From contig CACFVT010000008.1 of assembly GCA_902569865.1 (NCBI GenBank), positions 1 through 38,509 of the forward strand: a DNA stretch of 38,509 nucleotides, written 5' to 3'. Within the stretch, counting starts at the first letter, position 1; every line of letters starts with the position of its first letter. Shown piece by piece: positions 16,139 through 25,258 of this stretch. The stretch is from an uncultured Alphaproteobacteria bacterium (GTDB lineage Bacteria > Pseudomonadota > Alphaproteobacteria > HIMB59 > GCA-002718135). A program made the translations under genes and the position numbers. The notes below the pieces were generated by a model that made no database searches, was not told the DNA's origin, and worked only from the letters and a program-made list of their open reading frames with translations.

Positions 16139-16635
16139 GGTTGTTGTTTTTAAAAATTATATTTTTCTTTTCGCTTGTTTCTTGTTCAAATATTGATTTT
16201 TTATTAGACACAAAAGAAGTTTCAAATTTTTTAAAAAACAAAACTGTTATTTATACTGTTGGTTGGGACAATCCAGCTTTAAAAGATGGGTTGTTTTTAA
16301 AAATTGGTGAAGCGAAAGAAAATAAATTTATACTAAATGCTCAAGTTGATGAAAAACAAACCAAAAGGTCTGTTAGTGAAAACCAGGTAGCAATAAAAAT
16401 TGATTATAAAATTATAGTTGACTATGTTTTAATTGACACCACAAACAGGTGTCCAGAAATTAAAAATAGGCAAATATCAAATTTTTCCTTCACCCCAAAA
16501 TCTTCTGGTTTTAATTTTGCAAGCGATGTTCTTTTGGGCAGTTTGTATGAAGAGGCTATTTTAAATAATGTGAACAATTTTATATCTTACGCCAATAACA
16601 CACTTAAATCTAACCAGTGCTTGGATGAAGGTTAA
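16135..16635 (+). CDS. lptE: LPS-assembly lipoprotein LptE-like
   Basis: A 166-residue predicted lipoprotein. The signal [15 protein letters not shown] places the lipidated Cys at about residue 17. The body has the strand-rich layout of LptE, the outer-membrane plug of the LptD translocon. Sequence conservation in this family is weak, so the call rests mainly on the signal, the size, and the leuS-lptE-holA gene order typical of proteobacteria. It starts within the leuS stop (ATGA) and overlaps holA by 11 bases. It would deliver LPS to the cell surface. Confidence 0.72.
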   Translation: MRLLFLKIIFFFSLVSCSNIDFLLDTKEVSNFLKNKTVIYTVGWDNPALKDGLFLKIGEAKENKFILNAQVDEKQTKRSVSENQVAIKIDYKIIVDYVLIDTTNRCPEIKNRQISNFSFTPKSSGFNFASDVLLGSLYEEAILNNVNNFISYANNTLKSNQCLDEG

Positions 16636-17551
16636 TCCAGAAAACTTTGTTGTTGATGGGGGGTTATGCCTAAATTATAAGAGCTTCTTTATTAGTGGAA
16701 ATGATGAGGGTTATATTTTTGCACTAATGAATTTATTAGTAAAAAGTTTTTTAAACAATGGATTTATAAAAAAAACCTTAACTAGAGATGATGGTGTTGC
16801 TCCTGATTTATTTAAATTAGAAAACAAATATGTTTTTGTTTGTGAAAAATATTTAGACAATAATTCAGTGGAGGAAATAGAGAAAAATAAAGACATATTA
16901 ATATTTTGTGAGAAATCTTCAGCAAAAAACAAATCAATAAAACAGTTTTTTTCTAAATCAAAAGAAAGGGTTTTGTTGGAATGCTATGAGTTGGACCAAG
17001 GTAGAAAAAAAATTATATTAGATGGGTTTATTAAGAATTATGATCTTTTTTTTGAAAAAAACACTTATTGGTTTTTGTTGGGTTTACTTGATAATAGGTA
17101 TGCTATTTTAGAGAAAGAATTAGAAAAAATACTGTTGTTGGAAAATAAAAATGACACTGTTGAGCTTGCAAATGTTTTAAATATGAATCAGTTGACCGAT
17201 GCAAATAAGTTTTTTTTTAAACTTCATTTAAATAAAGATGATGTTACGTCTTTTCTAAACTCTTCTATAACCTCCTTGTCTGATTTTTATGGATATTTTT
17301 CCTATTTTAAAATTTATTCTCTGCTATTATTTGAGTCTAAAAACAAAGCAGAGCTCGAAAACAAAATTCCCAGATATCTTTTTAGAGAAAAACAAGGTCT
17401 TTTAAATCTGTTTGACTCCCTTGATGAAAATAAAAAGAATGTTTTGTCTTCCTTGGTTTTTAAAACAGAAAGGCTTGTTAGAAAAAACCCTTCTCTTTTC
17501 AAGCCGCTGTTTTACAGGTTTGTTTTAAATTATAAGAAAATTATTTCTTAA
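16625..17551 (+). CDS. holA: DNA polymerase III delta subunit-like
   Basis: A 308-residue protein with the HolA layout: an opening strand and loop FFISGNDEGYIFALMNLLVK (the degenerate nucleotide-binding region), an all-helical middle and a C-terminal collar region. Delta opens the sliding clamp within the clamp-loader complex. The sequence is divergent, and the call leans on its place after leuS-lptE. ATG 16625 overlaps the lptE end by 11 bases. Its stop overlaps the convergent parB stop region by 11 bases. It is shorter than the E. coli subunit (343 residues). Confidence 0.75.
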   Translation: MKVNPENFVVDGGLCLNYKSFFISGNDEGYIFALMNLLVKSFLNNGFIKKTLTRDDGVAPDLFKLENKYVFVCEKYLDNNSVEEIEKNKDILIFCEKSSAKNKSIKQFFSKSKERVLLECYELDQGRKKIILDGFIKNYDLFFEKNTYWFLLGLLDNRYAILEKELEKILLLENKNDTVELANVLNMNQLTDANKFFFKLHLNKDDVTSFLNSSITSLSDFYGYFSYFKIYSLLLFESKNKAELENKIPRYLFREKQGLLNLFDSLDENKKNVLSSLVFKTERLVRKNPSLFKPLFYRFVLNYKKIIS

Positions 17552-18374
17552 GTCTTTTCATTATTTCATCTAGTTGGTTTAAGTCTGAGTAAAACAAAGT
17601 TAGCGATCCTGAAGAACCGCTCTCGTTAAAATGAATGGAGGTTTTAAGGCCAATTTTGTCAGATAGTTCTTTTTCAAGATCTAAAATATTTGGGTCTTTT
17701 TGCGTTTGTTTTTTTCTAACTTTTTTATATTTTGATGTAGATTTCTCTACATCTCTGACGCTTAATTTTTTTTCAAAAATTTCTTTTGCTTTGGCCACTG
17801 CATCCGGAACCCCGATCAGCGCTCTTGCGTGCCCCATTGAGATTTTTCCTGAAATAATCATTTGGTGAATCTCTTCATCTAACTCAAGTATTCTTATAAG
17901 GTTAGAGATGTGGCCTGGGCTTTTTCCCAACTTCTTTGATAAATCATCGGCTTTTAATCCATTTGTTATAATTATTTTTTTGTATGCTTTGGCCTCCTCT
18001 ACAACATTAAGGTTTTCCCTTTGTATGTTTTCAATCAAAGCAAGCTCAAAAACCTTATCCTCTGAAGCGTCCATTACAACACAATCTACTGAGTGCAAAC
18101 CTGCTAATTGGCAGGCTCTCCAACGTCTTTCCCCAGCAATTATTTCATAATTATCATCACCAACACCCCTAACTATTATTGGCTGAATTAGGCCTTGATT
18201 TTTAATTGAGTATGAGAGCTCTTGAAGATCTTTATCTTCAAAGTTTTTTCTAGGCTGTTGTTTGTTTGGTGAAATCTTTGATATATCTATTTTGTTAACA
18301 TTGTTTTTGTTAGTTTTGGTTGGACTTAAAAGCGCGCCTAAGCCCATTCCTAATTTTTTGTTTTCTTTTTTCAT
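17541..18374 (-). CDS. parB: Chromosome-partitioning protein ParB
   Basis: A 277-residue CTP-dependent DNA clamp that loads at parS and spreads. It begins with the basic motif MGLGALLSP, has the CTPase GERRWRAC at residues 81-88, then the helix-turn-helix DLSKKLGKSPGHISNLIRIL, and a C-terminal dimerisation region ending in DEIMKRLKK. Two parS-like sites lie about 3.2-3.4 kb away in mnmG/mnmE. It lies three bases after parA in the same leftward operon. All domains are present and full length. Confidence 0.97.
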   Translation of the reverse strand: MKKENKKLGMGLGALLSPTKTNKNNVNKIDISKISPNKQQPRKNFEDKDLQELSYSIKNQGLIQPIIVRGVGDDNYEIIAGERRWRACQLAGLHSVDCVVMDASEDKVFELALIENIQRENLNVVEEAKAYKKIIITNGLKADDLSKKLGKSPGHISNLIRILELDEEIHQMIISGKISMGHARALIGVPDAVAKAKEIFEKKLSVRDVEKSTSKYKKVRKKQTQKDPNILDLEKELSDKIGLKTSIHFNESGSSGSLTLFYSDLNQLDEIMKRLKK

Positions 18375-18377
18375 TTG

Positions 18378-19139
18378 TTAACCTTGTTTGTTCATTATTT
18401 CTCGAGCAAGACCTATATATGCCATAGATCCTGAACAATTAACATCATATATTATTGCTGGCTTTCCATGACTTGGGGCCTCTGATATTTTTACATTTCT
18501 TGGAATTGTTGTTTTGTAAACAATTTCACCAAAATGCTCTCTTACATCCTTTTCAACCAAAGAACTAAGGGTGTTTCTTTTATCAACCATAGTTAAGAGT
18601 ATTCCCTCAACATTAAGTTTGGGGTTAAAGTTTTCTTTTATTAATTGAATGGTATTAACCAAAGATGATATTCCTTCCAGAGCAAAAAATTCTGACTGTA
18701 ATGGAACAATAACTGAGTTTGATGCAACCAGAGAATTTATTGTTAAAAGCCCTAATGCTGGAGGGCAGTCAATTAATATAAAATCATAGGCTTTGGTTTT
18801 TAGCAAAATATCTTCCAAAACAAATTCTCTTTTTTCATAATTAGCTAGCTCAACTTCTGCAGCAGCTAGATTTGTGTTTGCAGAAATAATGCTTAGGTTG
18901 GGAACAATTGTTTTTTTTATTGAGTTTGTGTCAAGCTCCCTTTTTACAATAAGATCGTATAGGCTTGGAAGTCTGTCTTTATAAGCTATTCCAATGCCTG
19001 TGCTGGCATTTGCTTGCGGGTCTGCATCAACCAATAAAACCTTTTTGTTAATGGCAGATAGGGATGTTGCAAGGTTAATTGTTGTTGTTGTTTTTCCAAC
19101 ACCGCCTTTTTGATTGGCTATAGAGATTATTTTAGTCAT
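18378..19139 (-). CDS. parA: Chromosome-partitioning ATPase ParA
   Basis: A 253-residue Walker-type ATPase of the ParA/Soj group. The deviant Walker A IANQKGGVGKTTTTINLA is at residues 6-23, the Walker A-prime VLLVDADPQANAS near 35-47, and Walker B FILIDCPPALGLLT near 115-128. ATP-bound ParA coats the nucleoid and pulls ParB-parS complexes. There is no N-terminal regulatory extension, as is usual for chromosomal ParA. It overlaps rsmG by eight bases, consistent with one operon mnmG-rsmG-parA-parB. Confidence 0.97.
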   Translation of the reverse strand: MTKIISIANQKGGVGKTTTTINLATSLSAINKKVLLVDADPQANASTGIGIAYKDRLPSLYDLIVKRELDTNSIKKTIVPNLSIISANTNLAAAEVELANYEKREFVLEDILLKTKAYDFILIDCPPALGLLTINSLVASNSVIVPLQSEFFALEGISSLVNTIQLIKENFNPKLNVEGILLTMVDKRNTLSSLVEKDVREHFGEIVYKTTIPRNVKISEAPSHGKPAIIYDVNCSGSMAYIGLAREIMNKQG

Positions 19140-19749
19140 CTTTTTTTTTGGTTTTTATGTTTTTTATTTTTAAAACACAGCCCTCTTTTGAGCTTATGCT
19201 TTTAAAAGTCTTAAAGTTAAAATAAAAATTTTTTTTTGCCATTTCAATTTCGTTATAAACATTTCTTCCTTTTAAAAAAAGAGATGTTGTGTTTTTATTT
19301 GAATGCAAAAGTGAATAAGAAAGCAGTTTGTTTAGTGGGGCCAAAGCCCTTGAAACTATTAAATCTGCTTTACCTATGTTTAGTTGTTCAATTCTTTTTT
19401 TTTGAGTTTTTGCAGATAGTGATAGTAGTTTTATAACACCTCTTACAAAATCAATTTTTTTTCCAACAGAATCAACCATGAAAATATTATCGTACCCAAG
19501 TACTGATAATGGGATGCCAGGAAGCCCTCCTCCTGTGCCTAAATCAAAAACTTTAAATTTTTTTTGGGAAATAAAAAGAGAAAGTTGGAGTGAGTCAGCA
19601 ATATGTCTCTCCCAAACATTTTCTAAGGTTGACCTCCCAACAATGTTTGTGTGTTTGTTAAACTCAAACATCTCTGAAACATATCTTTCTATTTTACTCA
19701 CCTGTGTTTTTGTTAGTCTAAACTTACTTACTACATCGTCTTTATTCAC
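19132..19749 (-). CDS. rsmG: 16S rRNA (guanine527-N7)-methyltransferase RsmG (GidB)
   Basis: A SAM-dependent enzyme that methylates G527 of 16S rRNA. Motifs seen are NIVGRSTLENVWERHIADSL, then the SAM loop VFDLGTGGGLPGIPLSVLG, then LIVSRALAPLNKLLSY. I place the start at GTG 19749, one base past the mnmG stop, giving 205 residues, the family's usual length. A longer frame back to a TTG at 19800 exists, but it would overlap mnmG by 50 bases and adds a Lys/Thr-rich stretch with no match to the family. Both neighbours are conserved. Confidence 0.93.
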   Translation of the reverse strand: MNKDDVVSKFRLTKTQVSKIERYVSEMFEFNKHTNIVGRSTLENVWERHIADSLQLSLFISQKKFKVFDLGTGGGLPGIPLSVLGYDNIFMVDSVGKKIDFVRGVIKLLSLSAKTQKKRIEQLNIGKADLIVSRALAPLNKLLSYSLLHSNKNTTSLFLKGRNVYNEIEMAKKNFYFNFKTFKSISSKEGCVLKIKNIKTKKKDD

Positions 19750-19750
19750 C

Positions 19751-21622
19751 TTAAGCGGCTTTTTTGTTTTTGTTTTTTTTGATGTAACGCATAATTGCAA
19801 TAATTGCTGCGGGGGTTACGCCAGATATCCTTGATGCTGCTCCTAAGTTTGGCGGTTTTGTTTTAGTAAGTTTTTCTATTATTTCATTAGAAAGACTTCC
19901 GACTTTTTTGTAATCAATAATTTTAGGAATCTTCAAACCCTCTTCTCTCTTAAAGTCATCGATATCTGCTCTTTGTCTGGAGAGGTAGTTAAAATAAATT
20001 GATTCGATTTGTATTTGTTCCTTGGTGTTAAGGTCTAGGTTTTTTAGCTCTGGTAATATTTTTTCTAATTTTTGAAAGCTAATGTTTTTGTATGAAAGAA
20101 GCTCAAAAACCGATCTTTTCTTACCATCTAACTTTATTTTGATATTCTTTTTTTGAAGTTGATTTGGTGAAAATTTTATATCTTTAACTAGTTTAAATCC
20201 ATTTTTTATATCAGATATTTTTTTATCAAAAAGTTTTTGTCTGGTTTTTCCAACACACCCTATCTCAACCCCTAAGCGTGTTAGTCTTTGGTCTGCATTG
20301 TCAGCTCTCAACAAAAGTCTATGTTCTGAGCGTGAAGTAAACATCCTATAAGGTTCTTTTGTGCCTTTTGTGACCAAATCATCTATTAAAACACCAATGT
20401 AGCCTTGAGCCCTATCAATTATGAATTCTTTTTTTGATGTTGTTTTTAGTGCTGCATTTATCCCCGCAACAATCCCTTGTGCAGCAGCTTCTTCATACCC
20501 AGTTGTGCCGTTTATTTGTCCAGCAAAATACAGGTTGTTAATTTTTTTTGTTTCTAAGGTGTGTGATAATTCTCTTGGATCAACATAATCATATTCAATA
20601 GCATATGCTGGCTGAGTTATTATTGCTTTTTCAAGACCTTTGATAGATCTAACAAACATCTCTTGTATGGTCTCTGGCAAGGAAGAAGAGATTCCGTTTG
20701 GATAAATTAGATCGCTATCAAGGCCTTCTGGTTCTAAAAAAATCTGGTGGTTGTTCTTGTTGGGAAACCTAACAACCTTATCCTCAATTGATGGGCAGTA
20801 TCTTACTCCCATTGACTGTATTGCCCCTGAATACATCGGTGACATTTCTAAGTTGTCTGAAATAATTTTATGAGTTTTCTTGTTTGTGTGGGTTATAAAA
20901 CAAGATATTTGTGGAGTGTGGATAACGCTGTTGATAAAAGAGAATGGTATCGGCTTTTTATCAGGTAACTGCTCATCTAAATTATTGAAATTTATAGATT
21001 TTTTTAGTATTCTGGGAGGTGTGCCTGTTTTAAGCCTACCTATTGAAAACTTTAGTTTTTCAATTTTTTTTGCCAATGAAATTGATGGTTTGTCACCAAC
21101 CCTTCCTGCATGAATGCTTTTATCTCCTACCCTTATCATCCCTCTTAAAAAAGTTCCTGTTGTAAGAACCGCAGAATCACAGTTAATTTTTTGACCGTTG
21201 CTTAGCTCTATTCCCACAACTTGCTTGTTTTGAATGATTATATCCTTTACCGAACCCTCAATTATATCAAGGTTTTGTTGATTTTTAACAATTTCCAATA
21301 TTGCATTTTTGTATAAAAGTCTATCTGCCTGAGCTCTGGGACCCCTTACTGCAGCGCCCCTGTTTTCATTAAGCATTCTAAACTGAATTCCACCTTGGTC
21401 TATTGCTTGCCCCATAACACCATCTAGGGCGTCTATCTCTCTAACCAAATGACCTTTTCCCAACCCCCCTATGGCCGGATTACATGACATTTCTCCAATT
21501 TTGTCTATTTTATGAGTTACCAAAGCTACCTTTGAGCCCATTCTGGCAGGGGCGCACGCAGCCTCAACCCCGGCGTGTCCTCCACCAATAACAACCACTG
21601 AATATTTTTTGTTTTTTTTCAC
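19751..21622 (-). CDS. mnmG: tRNA uridine-5-carboxymethylaminomethyl modification protein MnmG (GidA)
   Basis: A 623-residue FAD protein that, with MnmE, installs the cmnm5 group on U34 of certain tRNAs. FAD motif [20 protein letters not shown] is at residues 9-28. Other hallmarks are [47 protein letters not shown] and [20 protein letters not shown]. The start codon is GTG and lies inside a parS-like palindrome (21617-21628). It is full length compared with E. coli (629). mnmE lies just upstream in the same direction, so the two partners are co-expressed. Confidence 0.97.
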   Translation of the reverse strand: MKKNKKYSVVVIGGGHAGVEAACAPARMGSKVALVTHKIDKIGEMSCNPAIGGLGKGHLVREIDALDGVMGQAIDQGGIQFRMLNENRGAAVRGPRAQADRLLYKNAILEIVKNQQNLDIIEGSVKDIIIQNKQVVGIELSNGQKINCDSAVLTTGTFLRGMIRVGDKSIHAGRVGDKPSISLAKKIEKLKFSIGRLKTGTPPRILKKSINFNNLDEQLPDKKPIPFSFINSVIHTPQISCFITHTNKKTHKIISDNLEMSPMYSGAIQSMGVRYCPSIEDKVVRFPNKNNHQIFLEPEGLDSDLIYPNGISSSLPETIQEMFVRSIKGLEKAIITQPAYAIEYDYVDPRELSHTLETKKINNLYFAGQINGTTGYEEAAAQGIVAGINAALKTTSKKEFIIDRAQGYIGVLIDDLVTKGTKEPYRMFTSRSEHRLLLRADNADQRLTRLGVEIGCVGKTRQKLFDKKISDIKNGFKLVKDIKFSPNQLQKKNIKIKLDGKKRSVFELLSYKNISFQKLEKILPELKNLDLNTKEQIQIESIYFNYLSRQRADIDDFKREEGLKIPKIIDYKKVGSLSNEIIEKLTKTKPPNLGAASRISGVTPAAIIAIMRYIKKNKNKKAA

Positions 21623-21628
21623 GTGAAA
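21617..21628. promoter_or_regulatory. parS-like palindrome on the mnmG start codon
   Basis: TTTCACGTGAAA, a perfect 12-bp palindrome and the core of the widely conserved parS consensus (TGTTTCACGTGAAACA). It matches 13 of 16 bases over 21615-21630. The GTG start of mnmG (minus strand, 21622-21620) is part of it. It is located 3.2 kb from parB. Confidence 0.75.
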
Positions 21629-22924
21629 TTACTTTCCAATACAAAAATCCCTAAATATTATATCTAATATTTTTTCTATATCAAATTTTTTGTTTATTTC
21701 CAGGGATAAGTCGTGAGCTACCCTTAATTCATAAGCAGCAATATCTAGATTTTGATTAAACTTTATAGACTTTAATGTTTTTAATACACGTTCCATTATA
21801 TTTATGTGTCTTTCACGTGAAAGAACGGGGGTGATTTTTCCTATTTTTATTGTTTTTTTTGAAACCTCCCTAAGAAGAGGGTCAACACCCTCTCCTGTAA
21901 TTGTTGATATATTGTGGTGGGAAGCTTTACTGACTGTTTTTTTTCTTTTGTCTGATTTTGATCTTACAAAAAGCTTGTTTTGAACTTTCTTGTATTTGTT
22001 TTTTTCATTTTTTTCCAGAAAAACAAGGTTGAGGTCTGATGTTTCAATAATATCTTTTGTTTTTTGAATCCCTATTTTTTCTATCTTGTTCTTGTGTTTT
22101 CTTAAGCCAGCAGTATCAATAAATGTAAACTTAAACCCCTTAATGTCAATTGAAGAGGTTATTGCATCTGTTGTGGTTCCAGGAATGTTTGTAACAATTG
22201 CTACATCTTTTTTTGATATAAAGTTAATAAATGATGACTTGCCAGTATTTGGCTTTCCAATAATTGCTACATTAACACCGTTTCTGATGGGTTTTGAAAG
22301 CCTGGCATATCTTAACTCATTTTCTATTTTTTTTATTATGTTCTTATTTTGTTCTTTTATCTTTTTTATCATTCCAACAGGAAGGTCTTCGTCAGAGAAA
22401 TCAATTACCGCCTCTAAATTAGCCAAAGCCACAACAAGGCTTTTGTTAATCTCCTTTGTAAAATCGCTTAGTCCTCCAGAAAGATTTTTTATTGCAACCT
22501 CTCTTTGTTTTTCTGTTTCAGCATTAATGATGTCTGAAATGCTCTCTGTTTTTACAAGATCTATTTTGTTGTTTAAAAGCGCTCTTTTTGTAAATTCACC
22601 TGGTTCTGCAAGCCTCAAACCAAGTTTTTCAAAGGTTGTTGAAATTTTGCTAATTACAGCTTGGCCACCATGACAGTTAATCTCAACAACATCCTCTCCT
22701 GTAAAAGACTTTGGCGCCCTATAATACGTAGCAACAACTTGGTCGATAATGGTTGTTTTGTGCTTTATAAAAAGAAGATTCGCTGAACCTACTTTTGGTT
22801 TTTTTATAGATGATATTTTTTTTAAAGCTCTAATGGCGCCCGTTCCTGAAACTCTTATTACGGCAATCGCAGACCTGCCTGGTGGAGTAGAAAGAGCATA
22901 AATAGTATCATTATGTTTAGACAT
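21629..22924 (-). CDS. mnmE: tRNA modification GTPase MnmE (TrmE)
   Basis: A 431-residue GTPase partner of MnmG. The N-terminal folate-binding region has IYALSTPPGRSAIAVIRVSG and GEDVVEINCHGGQAVI. The G domain has P-loop IIGKPNTGKSSF followed by G3 FIDTAGLRKHKNKIE. The C-terminal FCIGK ends with the conserved Cys near the modification site. Slightly shorter than E. coli (454). The ATG lies 67 bases after the rho stop, and the mnmG GTG follows its stop by six bases. A parS-like site lies within its coding region. Confidence 0.96.
   Translation of the reverse strand: MSKHNDTIYALSTPPGRSAIAVIRVSGTGAIRALKKISSIKKPKVGSANLLFIKHKTTIIDQVVATYYRAPKSFTGEDVVEINCHGGQAVISKISTTFEKLGLRLAEPGEFTKRALLNNKIDLVKTESISDIINAETEKQREVAIKNLSGGLSDFTKEINKSLVVALANLEAVIDFSDEDLPVGMIKKIKEQNKNIIKKIENELRYARLSKPIRNGVNVAIIGKPNTGKSSFINFISKKDVAIVTNIPGTTTDAITSSIDIKGFKFTFIDTAGLRKHKNKIEKIGIQKTKDIIETSDLNLVFLEKNEKNKYKKVQNKLFVRSKSDKRKKTVSKASHHNISTITGEGVDPLLREVSKKTIKIGKITPVLSRERHINIMERVLKTLKSIKFNQNLDIAAYELRVAHDLSLEINKKFDIEKILDIIFRDFCIGK
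21809..21824. promoter_or_regulatory. parS site inside mnmE
   Basis: TCTTTCACGTGAAAGA is a perfect 16-bp palindrome matching 14 of 16 bases of the parS consensus; only the symmetric second and fifteenth bases differ. It lies within the mnmE coding sequence, 3.4 kb from parB. Two such sites about 190 bases apart, near parAB, support a ParB loading centre. Confidence 0.85.
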
Positions 22925-22991
22925 TTTTGGCCAATAAACATATTGGTCCTTTTAGTCTACAATTTCAATGATTAATTTTTTATATTAATTT

Positions 22992-24254
22992 CTAGGCGCT
23001 TTTTGTTCCCATGCTTTGAAAAAAGTCGTTATTTGTTTTGGTGTCTTTCATTTTTTCAAGCAGAAATTCCATTGCCTCGGTTGAACCCATTGGGGCTAAT
23101 ATTTTTCTTAAAATAAATATTTTTCCTAATTCGTCTCTATCTAACAATAGTTCCTCTTTTCTTGTTCCAGACTTTCCTATATCAAAGGCAGGATAGGTTC
23201 TTTTTTGACTCAACTTTCTATCAAGCATCATTTCGCTGTTTCCCGTTCCTTTAAACTCTTCAAAGATTACCTCGTCCATTCTGCTCCCAGTTTCTATCAA
23301 GGCTGTAGCAATTATTGTTAAAGATCCGCCATTTTCAACATTTCTGGCTGCACCAAAAAATCTTTTAGGTCTTTGTAGTGCGTTAGCATCTACACCACCA
23401 GTTAAAACCTTACCGCTTGAAGGAACTACAGTGTTGTATGCTCTGCCTAGTCTGGTAATTGAATCTAAAAGAATGACAACATCGTGTTTATATTCCACTA
23501 ATCTTTTTGCTTTTTCAATAACCATTTCAGCTACTTGAACATGTCTAGACGCCGGTTCATCAAAGGTTGAGCTAATAACCTCACCTTTAACAGATCTTTT
23601 CATATCAGTAACTTCCTCAGGTCTTTCATCAATTAATAAAACGATAAGTTTTGTTTCGGGGTTGTTGGCAGTTATTGCATTTGCAATTTTCTGCATAATT
23701 ATTGTTTTTCCTGTAAAGGGTTGGGCGACAATAAGCTGTCTTTGACCTTTACCAAGAGGTGCTATAATATCTATTATTCTCTCTGTTAAGTCTGGCATTG
23801 GTTTTTCTTGTTCTAATTGAAACCTAGACTCGGGGTACAGCGGTGTTAAATCTTCAAAGTTTACCCTATTTTTAACGTCATCTGTTTTTTTCCCATTTAT
23901 TGTATTAATTTTAGTTATTGCAAAATACCTCTCACCTTGTTTTGGGGCTCTTATTTCTCCCTCAACACTATCCCCCGTTCTAAGGCTAAATTTTTTTATT
24001 TGTGTTGGGGAGACGTAAATATCGTCAGGGCCTGGTAAGTAATTTGATTCAGCAGAGCGCAAAAAGCCGAACCCATCTTGCATGATTTCAATCACTCCTA
24101 GTCCAGTAATTATTTCACCATCAGTTGCTATTTTTTTTAATATAGCAAACATCAAATCCTGCTTCCTTAGAGATGAAGGATTTTCTATTTCAAGCTTATC
24201 TGCTTGTTTTAATAGCTCTTCAGGTTGTTTATTTTTTAATTCTTGTAAGTTCAT
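22992..24254 (-). CDS. rho: Transcription termination factor Rho
   Basis: A 420-residue hexameric RNA helicase. The N-terminal RNA-binding domain has [15 protein letters not shown] (RNP1-like) and the [17 protein letters not shown] segment. The ATPase domain shows the P-loop VAQPFTGKT at residues 176-184, [13 protein letters not shown] (Walker B region), ITRLGRAYN, and the Q/R-loop [20 protein letters not shown]. Length matches the usual 419. The P-loop has Phe where E. coli has Lys181 and Gln in place of the first Pro, noted separately. It starts with ATG facing the gene-free gap and leads the leftward rho-mnmE-mnmG run. Confidence 0.97.
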   Translation of the reverse strand: MNLQELKNKQPEELLKQADKLEIENPSSLRKQDLMFAILKKIATDGEIITGLGVIEIMQDGFGFLRSAESNYLPGPDDIYVSPTQIKKFSLRTGDSVEGEIRAPKQGERYFAITKINTINGKKTDDVKNRVNFEDLTPLYPESRFQLEQEKPMPDLTERIIDIIAPLGKGQRQLIVAQPFTGKTIIMQKIANAITANNPETKLIVLLIDERPEEVTDMKRSVKGEVISSTFDEPASRHVQVAEMVIEKAKRLVEYKHDVVILLDSITRLGRAYNTVVPSSGKVLTGGVDANALQRPKRFFGAARNVENGGSLTIIATALIETGSRMDEVIFEEFKGTGNSEMMLDRKLSQKRTYPAFDIGKSGTRKEELLLDRDELGKIFILRKILAPMGSTEAMEFLLEKMKDTKTNNDFFQSMGTKSA

Positions 24255-24661
24255 TTTTTTTGTTGGGGGTGATTTAGAAAAGAATATTTTTATTACAAAA
24301 TATGTGAAGCAATGTCAAAATAATTATATTTATATATATTTAATTAGTATTTGTAGTTGTAGTGTTAAAAATCTTAATTCCTTTGTTTTTCTTAACTAAT
24401 AACAAAATTATACATGAGAATAAGCTTGTTCCCAGACTAAGAATAACCGTGATAAGTATTTATATTGGTTAAAAAACAACCCCCAAAACATAAAAAAAAT
24501 CATAATAACATGTTAATTAATTTTTATAAAAAAAAACCCACAATACAGGCGTATCTTTTTTTAAACCTTGTTTGTTGTTAGTTAAATTGAATAAATTTTA
24601 ATTTTTTTAATTAAAAATTTAAAAAACAATAATTATGTTTATAACAGTTGGTGTTGTTAAC
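24255..24661. other. Gene-free AT-rich gap, candidate replication origin
   Basis: About 400 bases with no coding frame, from which rho (leftward) and maf (rightward) diverge. In Caulobacter and other alphaproteobacteria oriC lies beside hemE in the conserved block that also carries maf, aroE, coaE and dnaQ, and parS sites lie nearby here. DnaA-box matches are poor: TTATACATG at 24408-24416 matches 7 of 9 of TTATNCACA, and TGTGAAGCA near 24304 matches 7 of 9 in reverse. The stretch from 24480 to 24634 is very AT-rich, as an unwinding element would be. At the least, both divergent promoters must be here. The origin is a positional inference only. Confidence 0.35.
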
Positions 24662-25258
24662 ATGGCTTTGGGGAAAAAATTTATATTAGCTAGCAATAGT
24701 GCTTCGAGATACAGTCTATTAAAAAACGCCGGACTTTCTTTTAGTAAAGCACCCCCTCTTTGTAATGAAGAAAAAATTAAAAAAAAATTATTGCAAAAAA
24801 AAATTAACAAAAAAAATCTTCCCAAACATTTAGCAAAAGAAAAAGCCTTGAGTGTTAGCAGAAAAAACCTAAATAAATTGGTGGTTGGCTCAGACACTAT
24901 TATAATTTTTCAAAAAAAAATAATAAACAAAGCAAAAACTTTAAAAGAGGCTAGGAAAAAACTAAAACAGCTATCAGGAAAAAAACACCAAATTATATCA
25001 GGTGCATCAGTGTGCTATGGAAACAAACAAATTTGGTCTATCAAACAACAATCAACAGTTACATTAAAAAAAATAAGCGACAAACAAATTGATGAGTATT
25101 TAAATAAAGCTGGAAAACAAATATTGTCGTCCATTGGCTGTTATCAGGTCGAAAAACTAGGTCCACAAATACTAAAATCCATAAAAGGGGATTTTTTTAA
25201 CGTTTTAGGTTTTCCGTTATTTCCGTTTTTATCTTTTTTGTCTAAAGTAAAGAAATGA
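24662..25258 (+). CDS. maf: Maf-family nucleotide pyrophosphatase
   Basis: A 198-residue Maf/YhdE-type house-cleaning enzyme that hydrolyses modified or excess nucleoside triphosphates. It opens with KKFILASNSASRYSLLKNAG, the substrate-binding motif, and has the catalytic VVGSDTIIIF, then KLSGKKHQIISG. I place the start at ATG 24662, directly before that motif; an in-frame ATG at 24635 would add nine residues without family support. It is the first gene of an overlapping operon; its stop shares bases with the aroE ATG. Lysine and A-runs are very frequent. Confidence 0.9.
   Translation: MALGKKFILASNSASRYSLLKNAGLSFSKAPPLCNEEKIKKKLLQKKINKKNLPKHLAKEKALSVSRKNLNKLVVGSDTIIIFQKKIINKAKTLKEARKKLKQLSGKKHQIISGASVCYGNKQIWSIKQQSTVTLKKISDKQIDEYLNKAGKQILSSIGCYQVEKLGPQILKSIKGDFFNVLGFPLFPFLSFLSKVKK

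Noticed and set aside
19749-19800. Longer N-terminus for RsmG starting at a TTG.
   Set aside because: It would overlap mnmG by 50 bases, adds a low-complexity Lys/Thr run, and exceeds the family length; GTG 19749 fits better.
22929-22948. Hairpin between rho and mnmE (CCAAT...ATTGG).
   Set aside because: Only five perfect base pairs, no U-tract in the direction of transcription, and the two genes appear co-transcribed.
24408-24416. DnaA box TTATACATG in the rho-maf gap.
   Set aside because: Only 7 of 9 bases match, with the critical final CA lost; at this AT content such matches are expected by chance. Kept only as weak support for the origin candidate.
24598-24610. CtrA-type site (TTAA-N7-TTAA) before maf.
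   Set aside because: The two TTAA blocks are five bases apart, not seven, in a run of A and T where TTAA is frequent.
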